A stretch of DNA of 64,000 nt from Persicitalea jodogahamensis (GTDB lineage Bacteria; Bacteroidota; Bacteroidia; Cytophagales; Spirosomataceae). Shown here one piece after another: positions 16,737-25,123 of the stretch. The stretch is from contig NZ_BMXF01000001.1 of the NCBI RefSeq assembly GCF_014651615.1, positions 1,707,731 to 1,771,730 on the forward strand, written 5' to 3'. The notes beneath the pieces were generated by a model, which did no database searches, had not been told where the DNA came from, and saw only the letters and a program-made list of their open reading frames with translations. How positions within the stretch are numbered: position 1 is the stretch's first letter; every line of letters starts with the position of its first letter. The translations under genes and the position numbers were made by a program.

Positions 16737-17930
16737 ATGGAAATCTTTTTCTTCCTTTTTGTGCTATTACAGGCGGCCATAGGTATTAACCTGGTTTTTC
16801 CGCTGATTCTGTACGGATTGTACCATTTCAGAAAAAGTCATGTGGCCAGGGCAGCATCGCCGCTGGTAAGTTCTACCAGGGAGGCCGACTATGCCATCAT
16901 TGTGACGGCCTACCAGCAGACGCACCAATTGCCGGAGGTAATCGAGTCACTGTTGCGACTTCGCTACAACAACTACCATATTTACCTTGTAGGCGATAAC
17001 TGCGATCCCGATAAGCTTCCACCGGAACAGCCCAAATTGAAGGTGCTGCGTCCAGAATCCGTACTGTCCAGCAATACCCGATCCCATTTTTACGCCATCC
17101 GTCGTTTTGAGCGTCCGCACGAAAGGCTTGTCATCATTGATAGTGACAATCTGGTAGATCCGGAATTGCTGAACCGGCTCAATGAACGATTTGATCAGGG
17201 CTTTCAGGCAGTTCAGGGGGTGAGAGAAGCAAAGAACATCGACACCGACCTGGCCCGGCTCGACGCCGCACGCGATATTTACTATCACTTTTACGATGGG
17301 AAGCTACTGTTCGGGGCAGGTTCTTCGGCCACCCTGGCTGGATCGGGTATGGCCTTTCAGGTAGATTTGTATGAGCAATGTCTGGGCAATAGCCCGGTAG
17401 AGGGGGCTGGTTTCGACAAGGTACTTCAAGCCGAAATCGTGCGGCGTGGAGAGCGGATTGCCTTTGCCCCCGAGGCTATTGTGTACGACGAGAAAACGAC
17501 AGGCTCCCAACAACTTGTCGGTCAAAGGGCACGGTGGATTAATACCTGGTTCCGCTATTTTTCTTATGGTTTTGGAATTTTGGGTCGGGGTCTGTGGAGA
17601 TGGGACCGCAATCAGATCCTGTTCGGAATCGTGTTGCTGCGACCACCGCTATTCCTTTTTTTGCTGGCGGCGGTTATCTTCGCACTCATCGACCTGGTAG
17701 TTTTCCCAGTCATGGCATTATTTTGGGCAGGGGGACTTGTTGCTTTCGTAGTAGGTTTTTTGGTGGCTTTACGCCATTCGCAGGCCGATCAGCGCATCTA
17801 TGCTTCTCTGGCCCATGCTCCTCGCTTTGTGTTTTATCAGCTAATCGCTTTGCTTAAAGTGAAGCGGGCAAACAAGATATCCGTAGCCACCAGACACGGC
17901 GATCCCGACGCTTCCAAATCCAGAATGTAA
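16737..17930 (+). CDS. Membrane-anchored family 2 glycosyltransferase
   Basis: 397 aa. One N-terminal membrane helix (about 3-28), a GT-A domain, then C-terminal hydrophobic segments (about 300-350). The nucleotide-sugar site has IVTAYQQ near residue 58 and the metal-binding DSDN motif near 138. The acceptor region carries VEGAGFDKVLQ and the QRARW motif typical of processive or polyprenyl-linked GT2 enzymes. It adds a sugar to the lipid-linked repeat unit on the cytoplasmic face (family inference). Starts 2 bp after the Wzc-like gene, so it belongs to the same operon. Confidence 0.85.
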   Translation: MEIFFFLFVLLQAAIGINLVFPLILYGLYHFRKSHVARAASPLVSSTREADYAIIVTAYQQTHQLPEVIESLLRLRYNNYHIYLVGDNCDPDKLPPEQPKLKVLRPESVLSSNTRSHFYAIRRFERPHERLVIIDSDNLVDPELLNRLNERFDQGFQAVQGVREAKNIDTDLARLDAARDIYYHFYDGKLLFGAGSSATLAGSGMAFQVDLYEQCLGNSPVEGAGFDKVLQAEIVRRGERIAFAPEAIVYDEKTTGSQQLVGQRARWINTWFRYFSYGFGILGRGLWRWDRNQILFGIVLLRPPLFLFLLAAVIFALIDLVVFPVMALFWAGGLVAFVVGFLVALRHSQADQRIYASLAHAPRFVFYQLIALLKVKRANKISVATRHGDPDASKSRM

Positions 17931-17943
17931 ACACTGCCCCGCT

Positions 17944-18090
17944 ATGAAAGTCTACCCCAGAGTTGAGCAGAGTGAGAAGAAGAGACGGCTGGCCGAGCTG
18001 CCACCCATGAAAGTTATCCAGCGTTATACGGCTATAATAGTGGCTTTTGTAAGCGTATTTGTCTTTTTTTTAAAGCTCCTATTTTTCTGA
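17944..18090 (+). CDS. Small single-pass membrane protein (48 aa)
   Basis: ATG at 17944, stop TGA at 18088-18090. A charged N-terminal half (EQSEKKRRLAELPP) is followed by one hydrophobic helix (about 27-46, ending KLLFF). It lies 13 bp after the GT2 stop and 32 bp before the polymerase gene, in the same direction, so it is likely translated in the operon. No homology can be named. It may be a small subunit or regulator of the glycosyltransferase or polymerase complex. Confidence 0.5.
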   Translation: MKVYPRVEQSEKKRRLAELPPMKVIQRYTAIIVAFVSVFVFFLKLLFF

Positions 18091-18122
18091 TAAAACTTCG
18101 CCATTGACACCCCGGTTCGTTT

Positions 18123-19580
18123 ATGCCTGCAGTAGATTTCCTGAGAAAAAGTATCTGGGAAGAAAAACTCCTTAACCCTTTTGGGGCAGGGGTACTTGCA
18201 TTGCTTGGGGCGGGTATTGCCTTCTTGGTAGGTTCCTTTGGTTTATTGCTTGGCCTTTTGCTGGTTGTGGCTTTGGTGGGCATTCCCACCTTATTTGGAA
18301 TAATCGCTTTTCCGAAGTTTGGAATAGTGGTGTTCATCGTTGCGGCTTACCTGCTCTTTTTTGTCAGCAGGCTGGGCGTCGACTTTCCTGTGGGGACGGT
18401 AATGGATGGCATCGAGTGGCTACTGGTGTTGGGTACAATCCTGGCCCGGCGCCGTGAAACGGGAAAGTCTGTTTTCAACAGTTCCATCGGCATTATAACG
18501 CTTGTCTGGGTGGTTTACACCCTGCTACAGGTCATCAATCCCTGGGCTGAATCGCAGATGGCATGGCTCTACACCGTCCGGACCGTGGGGGCAGTTACAT
18601 TAATGTACTATGTGTTTGTTTCCCATATCGACTCCCTGACATACCTGCGATGGCTGATTGGAATATGGGTGGGATTAGCTCTGCTGGGGGCATTGTACGG
18701 CTTGAAGCAAGAATTTATCGGTTTTACCGATATGGAGTATCAACAGCTTATTTCCGACCCAAAATTGATCGAGCTGATGTTCCTATTCGGGCATTGGCGC
18801 AAGTTTTCGGTCTTCTCCGACCCCGTAGCCTTTGCCTACAACATGGTGATGGCCGCGCTGATTTGCATTTGCCTGCTCAAGATAAGCAAAGGATTCTTTC
18901 GAAAGTTGGGCTTGGTACTTATTGCGGTACTTTGTGCAGCCTCCATGCTTTATTCGGGAACCCGGGGGGGCTATGTGCTGATTCCAGCCGGACTCGCAAT
19001 GTTTTTCATACTCCGTTTCAACCGTACTTTGTTGGTACTGGCGGCCATGGGAGCTTTTGCCTTCGCTGTCCTGATTATGATTCCTACCAGCAACCCTACT
19101 TTGTTCCGCTTTCAAACGGCCTTCAAACCATCCGACGACGACTCTTTCAACTTGCGCATTATGAACCAAAAGCGCATTCAGCCGTATATTCAACAACATC
19201 CCATCGGTGGGGGGCTGGGAGCGACAGGAGTTTGGGGTCAGCGATTTGCGCCGGATTCCTATTTGGCTAATTTTCCACCCGACAGCGGTTACGTACGTGT
19301 AGCGGTAGAAATGGGTTGGATAGGGCTGTTCCTGTTTTGCCTAATGATATTCATTATACTCAAGACAGGTATCGACCATTTTTTTCTGATTCGGAATGAA
19401 GAAATAAAGACCTATTGCCTGGCGATGACACTTGTGATATTTGTGCTAGGCATTGGTAGTTATCCGCAGGAGGCATTCGTGCAGTTTCCTTCCAACATAC
19501 TATTTTACCTGGCAGCGGCAATCATTCAGGTTTCTTTGGGGCTTGACGCCAGGATCTCAGCCTCGGAAGTACCCGGATAG
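18123..19580 (+). CDS. O-antigen ligase/polymerase-like (Wzy-type) membrane protein
   Basis: 485 aa, about 10-12 transmembrane helices. The signature of the Wzy/WaaL superfamily is visible. A periplasmic loop begins near residue 330 after a TRGGYVLIPAGLA motif, followed by a long loop with RIQPYIQQHPIGGGLGATGV and an ending membrane domain. It should polymerise lipid-linked repeat units, or transfer them, in the inner membrane. The neighbours (Wzc-like, flippase, glycosyltransferases) favour polymerase over lipopolysaccharide ligase. Last gene before a 315-bp gap. Confidence 0.82.
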   Translation: MPAVDFLRKSIWEEKLLNPFGAGVLALLGAGIAFLVGSFGLLLGLLLVVALVGIPTLFGIIAFPKFGIVVFIVAAYLLFFVSRLGVDFPVGTVMDGIEWLLVLGTILARRRETGKSVFNSSIGIITLVWVVYTLLQVINPWAESQMAWLYTVRTVGAVTLMYYVFVSHIDSLTYLRWLIGIWVGLALLGALYGLKQEFIGFTDMEYQQLISDPKLIELMFLFGHWRKFSVFSDPVAFAYNMVMAALICICLLKISKGFFRKLGLVLIAVLCAASMLYSGTRGGYVLIPAGLAMFFILRFNRTLLVLAAMGAFAFAVLIMIPTSNPTLFRFQTAFKPSDDDSFNLRIMNQKRIQPYIQQHPIGGGLGATGVWGQRFAPDSYLANFPPDSGYVRVAVEMGWIGLFLFCLMIFIILKTGIDHFFLIRNEEIKTYCLAMTLVIFVLGIGSYPQEAFVQFPSNILFYLAAAIIQVSLGLDARISASEVPG

Positions 19581-19895
19581 CATGGTGGCGTGCGATAATG
19601 GACCTGAGAACCAGGAGTCCGATATTAATGGCAGACTGTTTATTATTTTATAATTAGCCCTAATCCTCACGCAAATTCGATTTCTTTGCATTTTTGAAGG
19701 CTACACGGCTAATGTTATGCTTTACGGTTTTGCGGTTCTGGCCAAAATATGCAGCCATCGATTCATTGTCAAATACAAGAAAGCTTCTCCAGAACCATAC
19801 ACTCGTTGCAGCGCCGCCACATTGTACACTATTTCAGATGAAAACATGAAGAAATACGTGCGAATGCACCCTCAGTACTCCTGTTTCACAATCGT
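19581..19895. other. Intergenic region between polymerase and flippase genes
   Basis: 315 bp. A 60-codon ORF (19717-19899) overlaps the flippase start and has no recognisable features, so it is not annotated. No exact TAnnTTTG promoter element or strong hairpin was found. An internal promoter for the flippase/GT pair is possible. Confidence 0.35.
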
Positions 19896-21263
19896 ATGAA
19901 GGATTCCGACCAGAAAGACAACTATTGGCTGATATCGGGTACCCTTTCGATACTCCAGAACTTCTCGGGGGTACTTTTCGGATTTGCCAGTTTCTTCATC
20001 CTGGTACGCAGCGTCAGCAAATCGGATTTCGGCTCATGGGTGCTCTTCATGTCCACGATCATGATCATGGAGTCTATCCGCACCGGACTGATCCAAACGG
20101 CCCTCATTCGGTACCTGGCAGCCAACGAGCCCGATAAACACCCTCCGATCATCACCGCGTCGGCAATACTCAGCGGAATTGTTACGGTTCTGTGTGTGGT
20201 ACTTAACGTACTCTTTTCCGGCTACCTTGCTGCCCTTTGGGATTCGCCCCAACTCGTCGACCTTTTTCTGGTGTATAATATCGGCTTTATCCTGTCGGGA
20301 TTTCTAAACCTGTTCAACTATATAGAGCAGGCCTATCTAAGTTTCAAAGGCATATTTTTGACCAATCTGGTGCGTCAAGCCCTTTTTTTTCTTTTTGTGG
20401 CCGTCGCTTTTTTCGTTGACTACCCGATTCAACTGATTGAACTGGTCTGGGTGCAGGTTTTCAGCCTGCTGGCGGCAGCCATCCTGGCTTATTTTTTTGT
20501 TAAAGATAAATTACGTTTTTCGCTGGCCGACAGCCGGGCATGGACCAGTAAGCTATTCGGGTACGGCAAGTACGCGTTTGGGACTCTGATCAGCTCAATG
20601 CTGTCTGGTACATTGGACCAGATGATGCTCGGAGCTATGCTCTCCCCGGCGTCGTCGGGGGCGTACAACATTGCGGTCAGAATTGCCAATTTGACCGACA
20701 TCCCAACGAATGCGATGGCCGTGGTGGTATTCCCACAAAGTGCGAAACGGATGGCAGAAGAGGGAAAGTCGGCCATTAAGTACCTCTACGAGCGGTCGGT
20801 CGGCATTACCCTGGCCATACTCCTGCCGATGATTCTGTTTCTTTATTTTTTCGCTGACTGGACTATCAATATGATTGCGGGCGAACGGTTTGACGACTCC
20901 ATACCATTGCTGAAAATCACGCTGTTGTATTCTTTGCTGGTTCCCTTCGGTCGTCAATTCGGTAATATTCTCGACTCGATCGGAAAAACTAAAATAACGT
21001 TTCTGGTGGTTTTACTCAACACGGTAATTAATCTGGGACTGAACTTCTTGCTCATCAAAAAGATAGGAATTATGGGCGCGGCCTACGCCACCCTGACCTC
21101 CAACTTCATAGGTTTTATCATTGCCCAGATCATCCTGAAGAAGGAAGCTTCGGTCAATGTGTTGAATACATTCATTTACATGTTTCGCTTCTATCCTGAG
21201 TTCTTCACCCAGTACGTCCGACCGATTATGCTCAAAACTTGGGCGAAGTTTCATAGCAATTGA
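19896..21263 (+). CDS. Polysaccharide flippase (Wzx-like, MVF/MATE superfamily)
   Basis: 455 aa, about 12-14 membrane helices. The N-terminus (NYWLISGTLSILQNFSGVLFGFASFFILVR cut at the first loop) and internal KYAFGTLISSMLSGTLDQMMLG segment match lipid-linked oligosaccharide flippases of the RfbX/PST group. It would move undecaprenyl-linked repeat units across the inner membrane for the Wzy-like polymerase. It is followed 38 bp later by a GT4-type glycosyltransferase on the same strand. Confidence 0.85.
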   Translation: MKDSDQKDNYWLISGTLSILQNFSGVLFGFASFFILVRSVSKSDFGSWVLFMSTIMIMESIRTGLIQTALIRYLAANEPDKHPPIITASAILSGIVTVLCVVLNVLFSGYLAALWDSPQLVDLFLVYNIGFILSGFLNLFNYIEQAYLSFKGIFLTNLVRQALFFLFVAVAFFVDYPIQLIELVWVQVFSLLAAAILAYFFVKDKLRFSLADSRAWTSKLFGYGKYAFGTLISSMLSGTLDQMMLGAMLSPASSGAYNIAVRIANLTDIPTNAMAVVVFPQSAKRMAEEGKSAIKYLYERSVGITLAILLPMILFLYFFADWTINMIAGERFDDSIPLLKITLLYSLLVPFGRQFGNILDSIGKTKITFLVVLLNTVINLGLNFLLIKKIGIMGAAYATLTSNFIGFIIAQIILKKEASVNVLNTFIYMFRFYPEFFTQYVRPIMLKTWAKFHSN

Positions 21264-21301
21264 AAGTCTGACGGCCAGCTCATAATTCGTTCTTGAACAG
21301 C

Positions 21302-22519
21302 ATGGATCTCAAGGGAAAAAACATAGTCTTTTTCAGTTTATTCCGGTTCGACGCTGATATCGAGTCTACGGCATTTTTTCTGGCCCGGCAGCTTGCGCTG
21401 GAAAACAATGTGTACTACTTCGACAACGCCTATACCTTCAATGATTGGGTCAAGAAGAGAAAAACGCCTGCGTTCCGGACGAGACAGGGCAAATTCGGGC
21501 TCTTTTCGGATGAACCCATCGCTTATCCCGGCAGCTCTATCGAGATCCATATCCTGCCCGTGTTACTGTCCATTCGCTTTTTGCCCGAAGGTAAAATTTA
21601 CCGCACCCTTTTAAAATTCAACGAATACCTGATCCGCACTAAAATCCGCCATATCCTCAAGAAGAGGGGGGTACATGATTTTGTCTTTATCAACTCTTTT
21701 AATTTCCATTTTCCCGGGGTGGCCGGGCCACTGCATCCGCAGCTTACAGTCTACCACTGCCTCGACCCGATCGTCGGTGATTTCGACAGGCGCCACGGCC
21801 TGATTTCGGAGAGGCATTTGTCGGAAAACGCTGATCTCATTATTTGCAGCAGCAGGCAATTGTTTCAGGAGAAACGCACCGTAAATCCCGAAACCTATTT
21901 TGTGCCCAATGCTGCCGATCTGGAACATAGCCGTCGTGCCCTGGACCCCGGTTTGCTACCGTCGCCTTTGTTGGCCAATGTACCGCACCCCATTGTTGGT
22001 TATCTTGGCAGCATCGAACACCGGATGGATTTTTCCCTGTTGACACACTTGGTCCAGCAACATGCCGACAAGAGTTTTGTGCTGGTCGGGCCGATCTATG
22101 CTGCCATACCGGAAGTTTTGAAACGCGCCCCCAATGTGTATTTTCCCGGTAAAGTTCGTTTCTCTGATGCGCCTAGTGTCATGAAAGGATATGATTTATG
22201 CATCATTCCATTTAAAAAGGATGAGCACAGTGCATCGATTTTTCCTTTGAAACTATTTGAATATTTGGGGGCAGGAAAGCCGGTAGTCATCTCTGACTTC
22301 AACCCCGATCTGGCGGATTTTACCCTCGGCTCTGTGGCGATGTGTGCCACTCCGGCTGCTTTCGTAGAAGCCATCCAGGAAGCTTTGGACAATGACTCCG
22401 ACGAGCGGAGAGCGGAACGAATCAGCGTGGCTTCGAAGAATACCTGGAAGCAACGGGCCAAAGACTTCTCCGGCCTAATTGCTACGGCGCTTGCGCAACA
22501 AACTGTGGGGAAACCATAG
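21302..22519 (+). CDS. GT4/TuaH-like glycosyltransferase
   Basis: 405 aa from ATG 21302; an in-frame TTG at 21293 adds three residues only. A GT-B fold is suggested by GYLGSIEHRMDF near the domain junction and by the C-terminal donor motif FPLKLFEYLGAGKPVV, where the two Glu-type positions bind the nucleotide sugar. The N-terminal LFRFDADIESTAFFLARQLA pattern resembles TuaH/WsaF-type transferases. It is cytoplasmic, probably membrane-associated. Its 3' end overlaps the stop of the convergent hybrid-kinase gene by 38 bp, an unusual convergent overlap. Confidence 0.82.
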   Translation: MDLKGKNIVFFSLFRFDADIESTAFFLARQLALENNVYYFDNAYTFNDWVKKRKTPAFRTRQGKFGLFSDEPIAYPGSSIEIHILPVLLSIRFLPEGKIYRTLLKFNEYLIRTKIRHILKKRGVHDFVFINSFNFHFPGVAGPLHPQLTVYHCLDPIVGDFDRRHGLISERHLSENADLIICSSRQLFQEKRTVNPETYFVPNAADLEHSRRALDPGLLPSPLLANVPHPIVGYLGSIEHRMDFSLLTHLVQQHADKSFVLVGPIYAAIPEVLKRAPNVYFPGKVRFSDAPSVMKGYDLCIIPFKKDEHSASIFPLKLFEYLGAGKPVVISDFNPDLADFTLGSVAMCATPAAFVEAIQEALDNDSDERRAERISVASKNTWKQRAKDFSGLIATALAQQTVGKP

Positions 22520-25106
22520 CTTGCAACTCCCGCAATCCGGCTATCAACTCCTGTTCAAGTTCACATATTTTTTCCAGTAAGTTATCAGGGAGTGAATTAG
22601 CATTTAAGGCTTTTTCGATATCCCTGAATTTATTCGCCGTCGAGAGCAGGGCTACTGAAATCAAAGAAGAGCGCAATTCGTGAATAAGTTTACATAGCTT
22701 GAGATAATCTTTCTCGTTTTCCGCTTTATAAATTTGCTCGTAAAGTACCGGGCTGCTGGTTTCCAGCAGTTCGATCAGTTCGTCTCGAAGCCCTTCGTCA
22801 TCCGCCGTAATCTCCTTCAGATAATCGACATCAATCAGCGATTCTCCCGCGGGGAGTGTCGAACTATTCTCTGATTCGTTTGTGGTCAAAGGTTTCGTCT
22901 TCTGCGTAAGACTGATTACTTCCCGAAAGAGATCGGCCTCTTTGAAGGGTTTTGAAATATAGCCATTGGCTCCTATCCGGGTTCCCTCATCTTTCTCGCC
23001 TACCATAGCGTGGGCGGTTAAGGTAATGATCGGGACGTCGAGTCCCAGGGTATTCCGGATTTCCTTAATAGCTGCATAGCCATCCATGACCGGCATTTGC
23101 ACATCCATGATCACGACATCATATGACTGAGTTTTCAGTTTTTTGATGGCTTCCAAGCCGTTATTAACGATTGTTATATCGGCACCAGCTCGATCAAATA
23201 TAGCTTGTATGAGCTTTTGGTTAAGTAAGTTATCCTCTGCCACAAGTATATTGAGCGAGGCCAGATGGCAAGGCGATGAATTTTCCAGATCGTTAAATTC
23301 AGGACTAACCTGGTCTTCCAGAATGATAAAATCGAACTCAATGGTGAATTTCGTTCCCTTGCCAAGGGTACTTTCAAGCCTCAAATCTCCCCCCAGAAGT
23401 TTTACCAAGGCCTTCGTAATGGAGAGCCCCAAGCCCGTACCTCCGTATTTGCTCCTCGTATTTTCGGAAGCCTGGACAAATCGGTTGAAAATTTGCTTCT
23501 GTTTGTCCTTCGGAATTCCAATACCGGTGTCTGTTACTGTAAACTGAATGCGCTGAACGTTTCTTCTGATTTGTCCGAGTGGCATTACGTCAAGCCTGAC
23601 GTACCCCTTTTCAGTGAACTTGACAGCATTCCCACAAATGTTCAGCAGTATTTGGGTAAGCCGTAGTTTATCTGTGAGAATGGCATAGGGCAAATTGTGA
23701 GAAAAATGTTGCTGAAAGGAAATATTCTTCTCGGTTGCTTTTTGCTTGACAATGATCCCGACCGAATCAATGATTTCCCGGATAGAGGTGGGGCCTTTGT
23801 CGAGAAGGATCTGGTCAGCTTCAATTTTAGAAATATCCAGCAAATCATCGATCAGTTCCAGGAGATTGCGACTGGCTACCTGGATATAGCCGACGTACTC
23901 GCCCGTTTTGCCGCCTGTACCTTCTTGTATCAACCGATTGGTGAAACCCAGAATGGCATTCAGCGGAGTGCGAATTTCGTGACTGACATTGGAAAGGAAA
24001 ACGTCTCTCGTCTTGACCGACTGCTCTGCAAGATTCCTGGCTGCATTGAGGTTCATGGCATAGGCCTCTTGCTCAGTAACATTGCGAAAAATCGAGATGG
24101 CGCCCACGATTTCCCCGTCCAATTCGTAGATGGGTTCGACATTGGTTTCTACCTTAATTACTTCTGTTCCCTGTTTAATATCAATCCTGTTGCCGATGGC
24201 CTTGTTTCCCGCGAGACCCTGGCAAATGGGCAAATCATCGCTCTTGAACTTTTCGCCTTGCGTCAGCGGATTATTGAGCGTCGTTTCGGCAAGCAAATCA
24301 TCTAGATTTTGAATTTTTTTGTTTTTGGGCAGGCCTAACATGATGCGCCCCGAAAGGTTGATGAACGTGACCTCTTTCCTGGGGTTGATAACCATTATAC
24401 CGTCCGGAATAGCCTCCAGATATTGATTGAGCAAACGTTCCTTTTGAAAAATCTGACGTCTGAGAGCGAGCTGTTTTTTACGGTCTATAAACAGCAGATA
24501 CAGCGACAAAAGCGTAATGCCAAAGCCGGCGATACCCGTGATGATAATATACATCGTGGCTCGCTGCCGGTTTCGATTGAACTGATTCCGACGGGCAGTT
24601 AGATCGATTTCAGCTTGCTCTTCAAATTCTTCGATTTCGCTCTTTATTTTTTCAAACAACAAACTTCCTTTCCCGCTATTAATGAGGTCGAAGGCTGATT
24701 GTGCCCCGCTCGTTCGGTAGGTATCAAGTACAGACTCTGAAAAATGGACGAGCTCTTCTGTAGCAGCCATCATTTCTTTGATACGAATCCTCTGGGGCGC
24801 GTCATCTTTCGACAGCTCCAGAAGAATATTGCTGATTGAGGTCAGTTGAGAGCGGGAGCTATTAATTCCCGTCAGTAGCTTTTCGTCCTTAGTGATCAGG
24901 TACTCACGCAGATCATAATCAATTTCTTTTGTGACCTGCTTGTACCTGGAAACCTGATTGACCACATAAGTCGTGTTGGTGACCAGTAAGTTCTGCGATG
25001 ATAGGTGGCCGAGATTTTTATAGGCATAGGAAAGGGCCAGTAGTATCAGCAACATTCCAAGGGAAATGCTGAAATAGGATACCATTCTTCTGTCCAGACT
25101 GCTCAT
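22482..25106 (-). CDS. Hybrid sensor histidine kinase (CHASE3-like, PAS, HisKA, HATPase, REC, HPt)
   Basis: 874 aa inner-membrane kinase. TM1 about 10-30, a helical periplasmic CHASE3-like domain (about 35-180), TM2 about 184-206, PAS about 220-345, HisKA with phospho-His376 (SNVSHEIRTPLNAILGF), HATPase with GNAVKFTEKG, DTGIGIP and GTGLGLS, a receiver with Asp668 (VVIMDVQMPVMDG) and a C-terminal HPt-like helix bundle with His809 (KLIHELRSS). The HPt motif deviates from the usual HTLKGS, so phosphotransfer is probable but not certain. It lies 17 bp downstream of the secreted glycoside hydrolase gene, so the two are co-transcribed. The receiver-only regulator at 11344 is a candidate partner. 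Confidence 0.9.
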   Translation of the reverse strand: MSSLDRRMVSYFSISLGMLLILLALSYAYKNLGHLSSQNLLVTNTTYVVNQVSRYKQVTKEIDYDLREYLITKDEKLLTGINSSRSQLTSISNILLELSKDDAPQRIRIKEMMAATEELVHFSESVLDTYRTSGAQSAFDLINSGKGSLLFEKIKSEIEEFEEQAEIDLTARRNQFNRNRQRATMYIIITGIAGFGITLLSLYLLFIDRKKQLALRRQIFQKERLLNQYLEAIPDGIMVINPRKEVTFINLSGRIMLGLPKNKKIQNLDDLLAETTLNNPLTQGEKFKSDDLPICQGLAGNKAIGNRIDIKQGTEVIKVETNVEPIYELDGEIVGAISIFRNVTEQEAYAMNLNAARNLAEQSVKTRDVFLSNVSHEIRTPLNAILGFTNRLIQEGTGGKTGEYVGYIQVASRNLLELIDDLLDISKIEADQILLDKGPTSIREIIDSVGIIVKQKATEKNISFQQHFSHNLPYAILTDKLRLTQILLNICGNAVKFTEKGYVRLDVMPLGQIRRNVQRIQFTVTDTGIGIPKDKQKQIFNRFVQASENTRSKYGGTGLGLSITKALVKLLGGDLRLESTLGKGTKFTIEFDFIILEDQVSPEFNDLENSSPCHLASLNILVAEDNLLNQKLIQAIFDRAGADITIVNNGLEAIKKLKTQSYDVVIMDVQMPVMDGYAAIKEIRNTLGLDVPIITLTAHAMVGEKDEGTRIGANGYISKPFKEADLFREVISLTQKTKPLTTNESENSSTLPAGESLIDVDYLKEITADDEGLRDELIELLETSSPVLYEQIYKAENEKDYLKLCKLIHELRSSLISVALLSTANKFRDIEKALNANSLPDNLLEKICELEQELIAGLRELQAMVSPQFVAQAP

Positions 25107-25123
25107 ATGAAATATAACTCCAA

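Noticed and set aside
19717-19899. 60-codon ORF before the flippase gene
   Set aside because: No signal, domain or promoter; it overlaps the flippase start and looks accidental.
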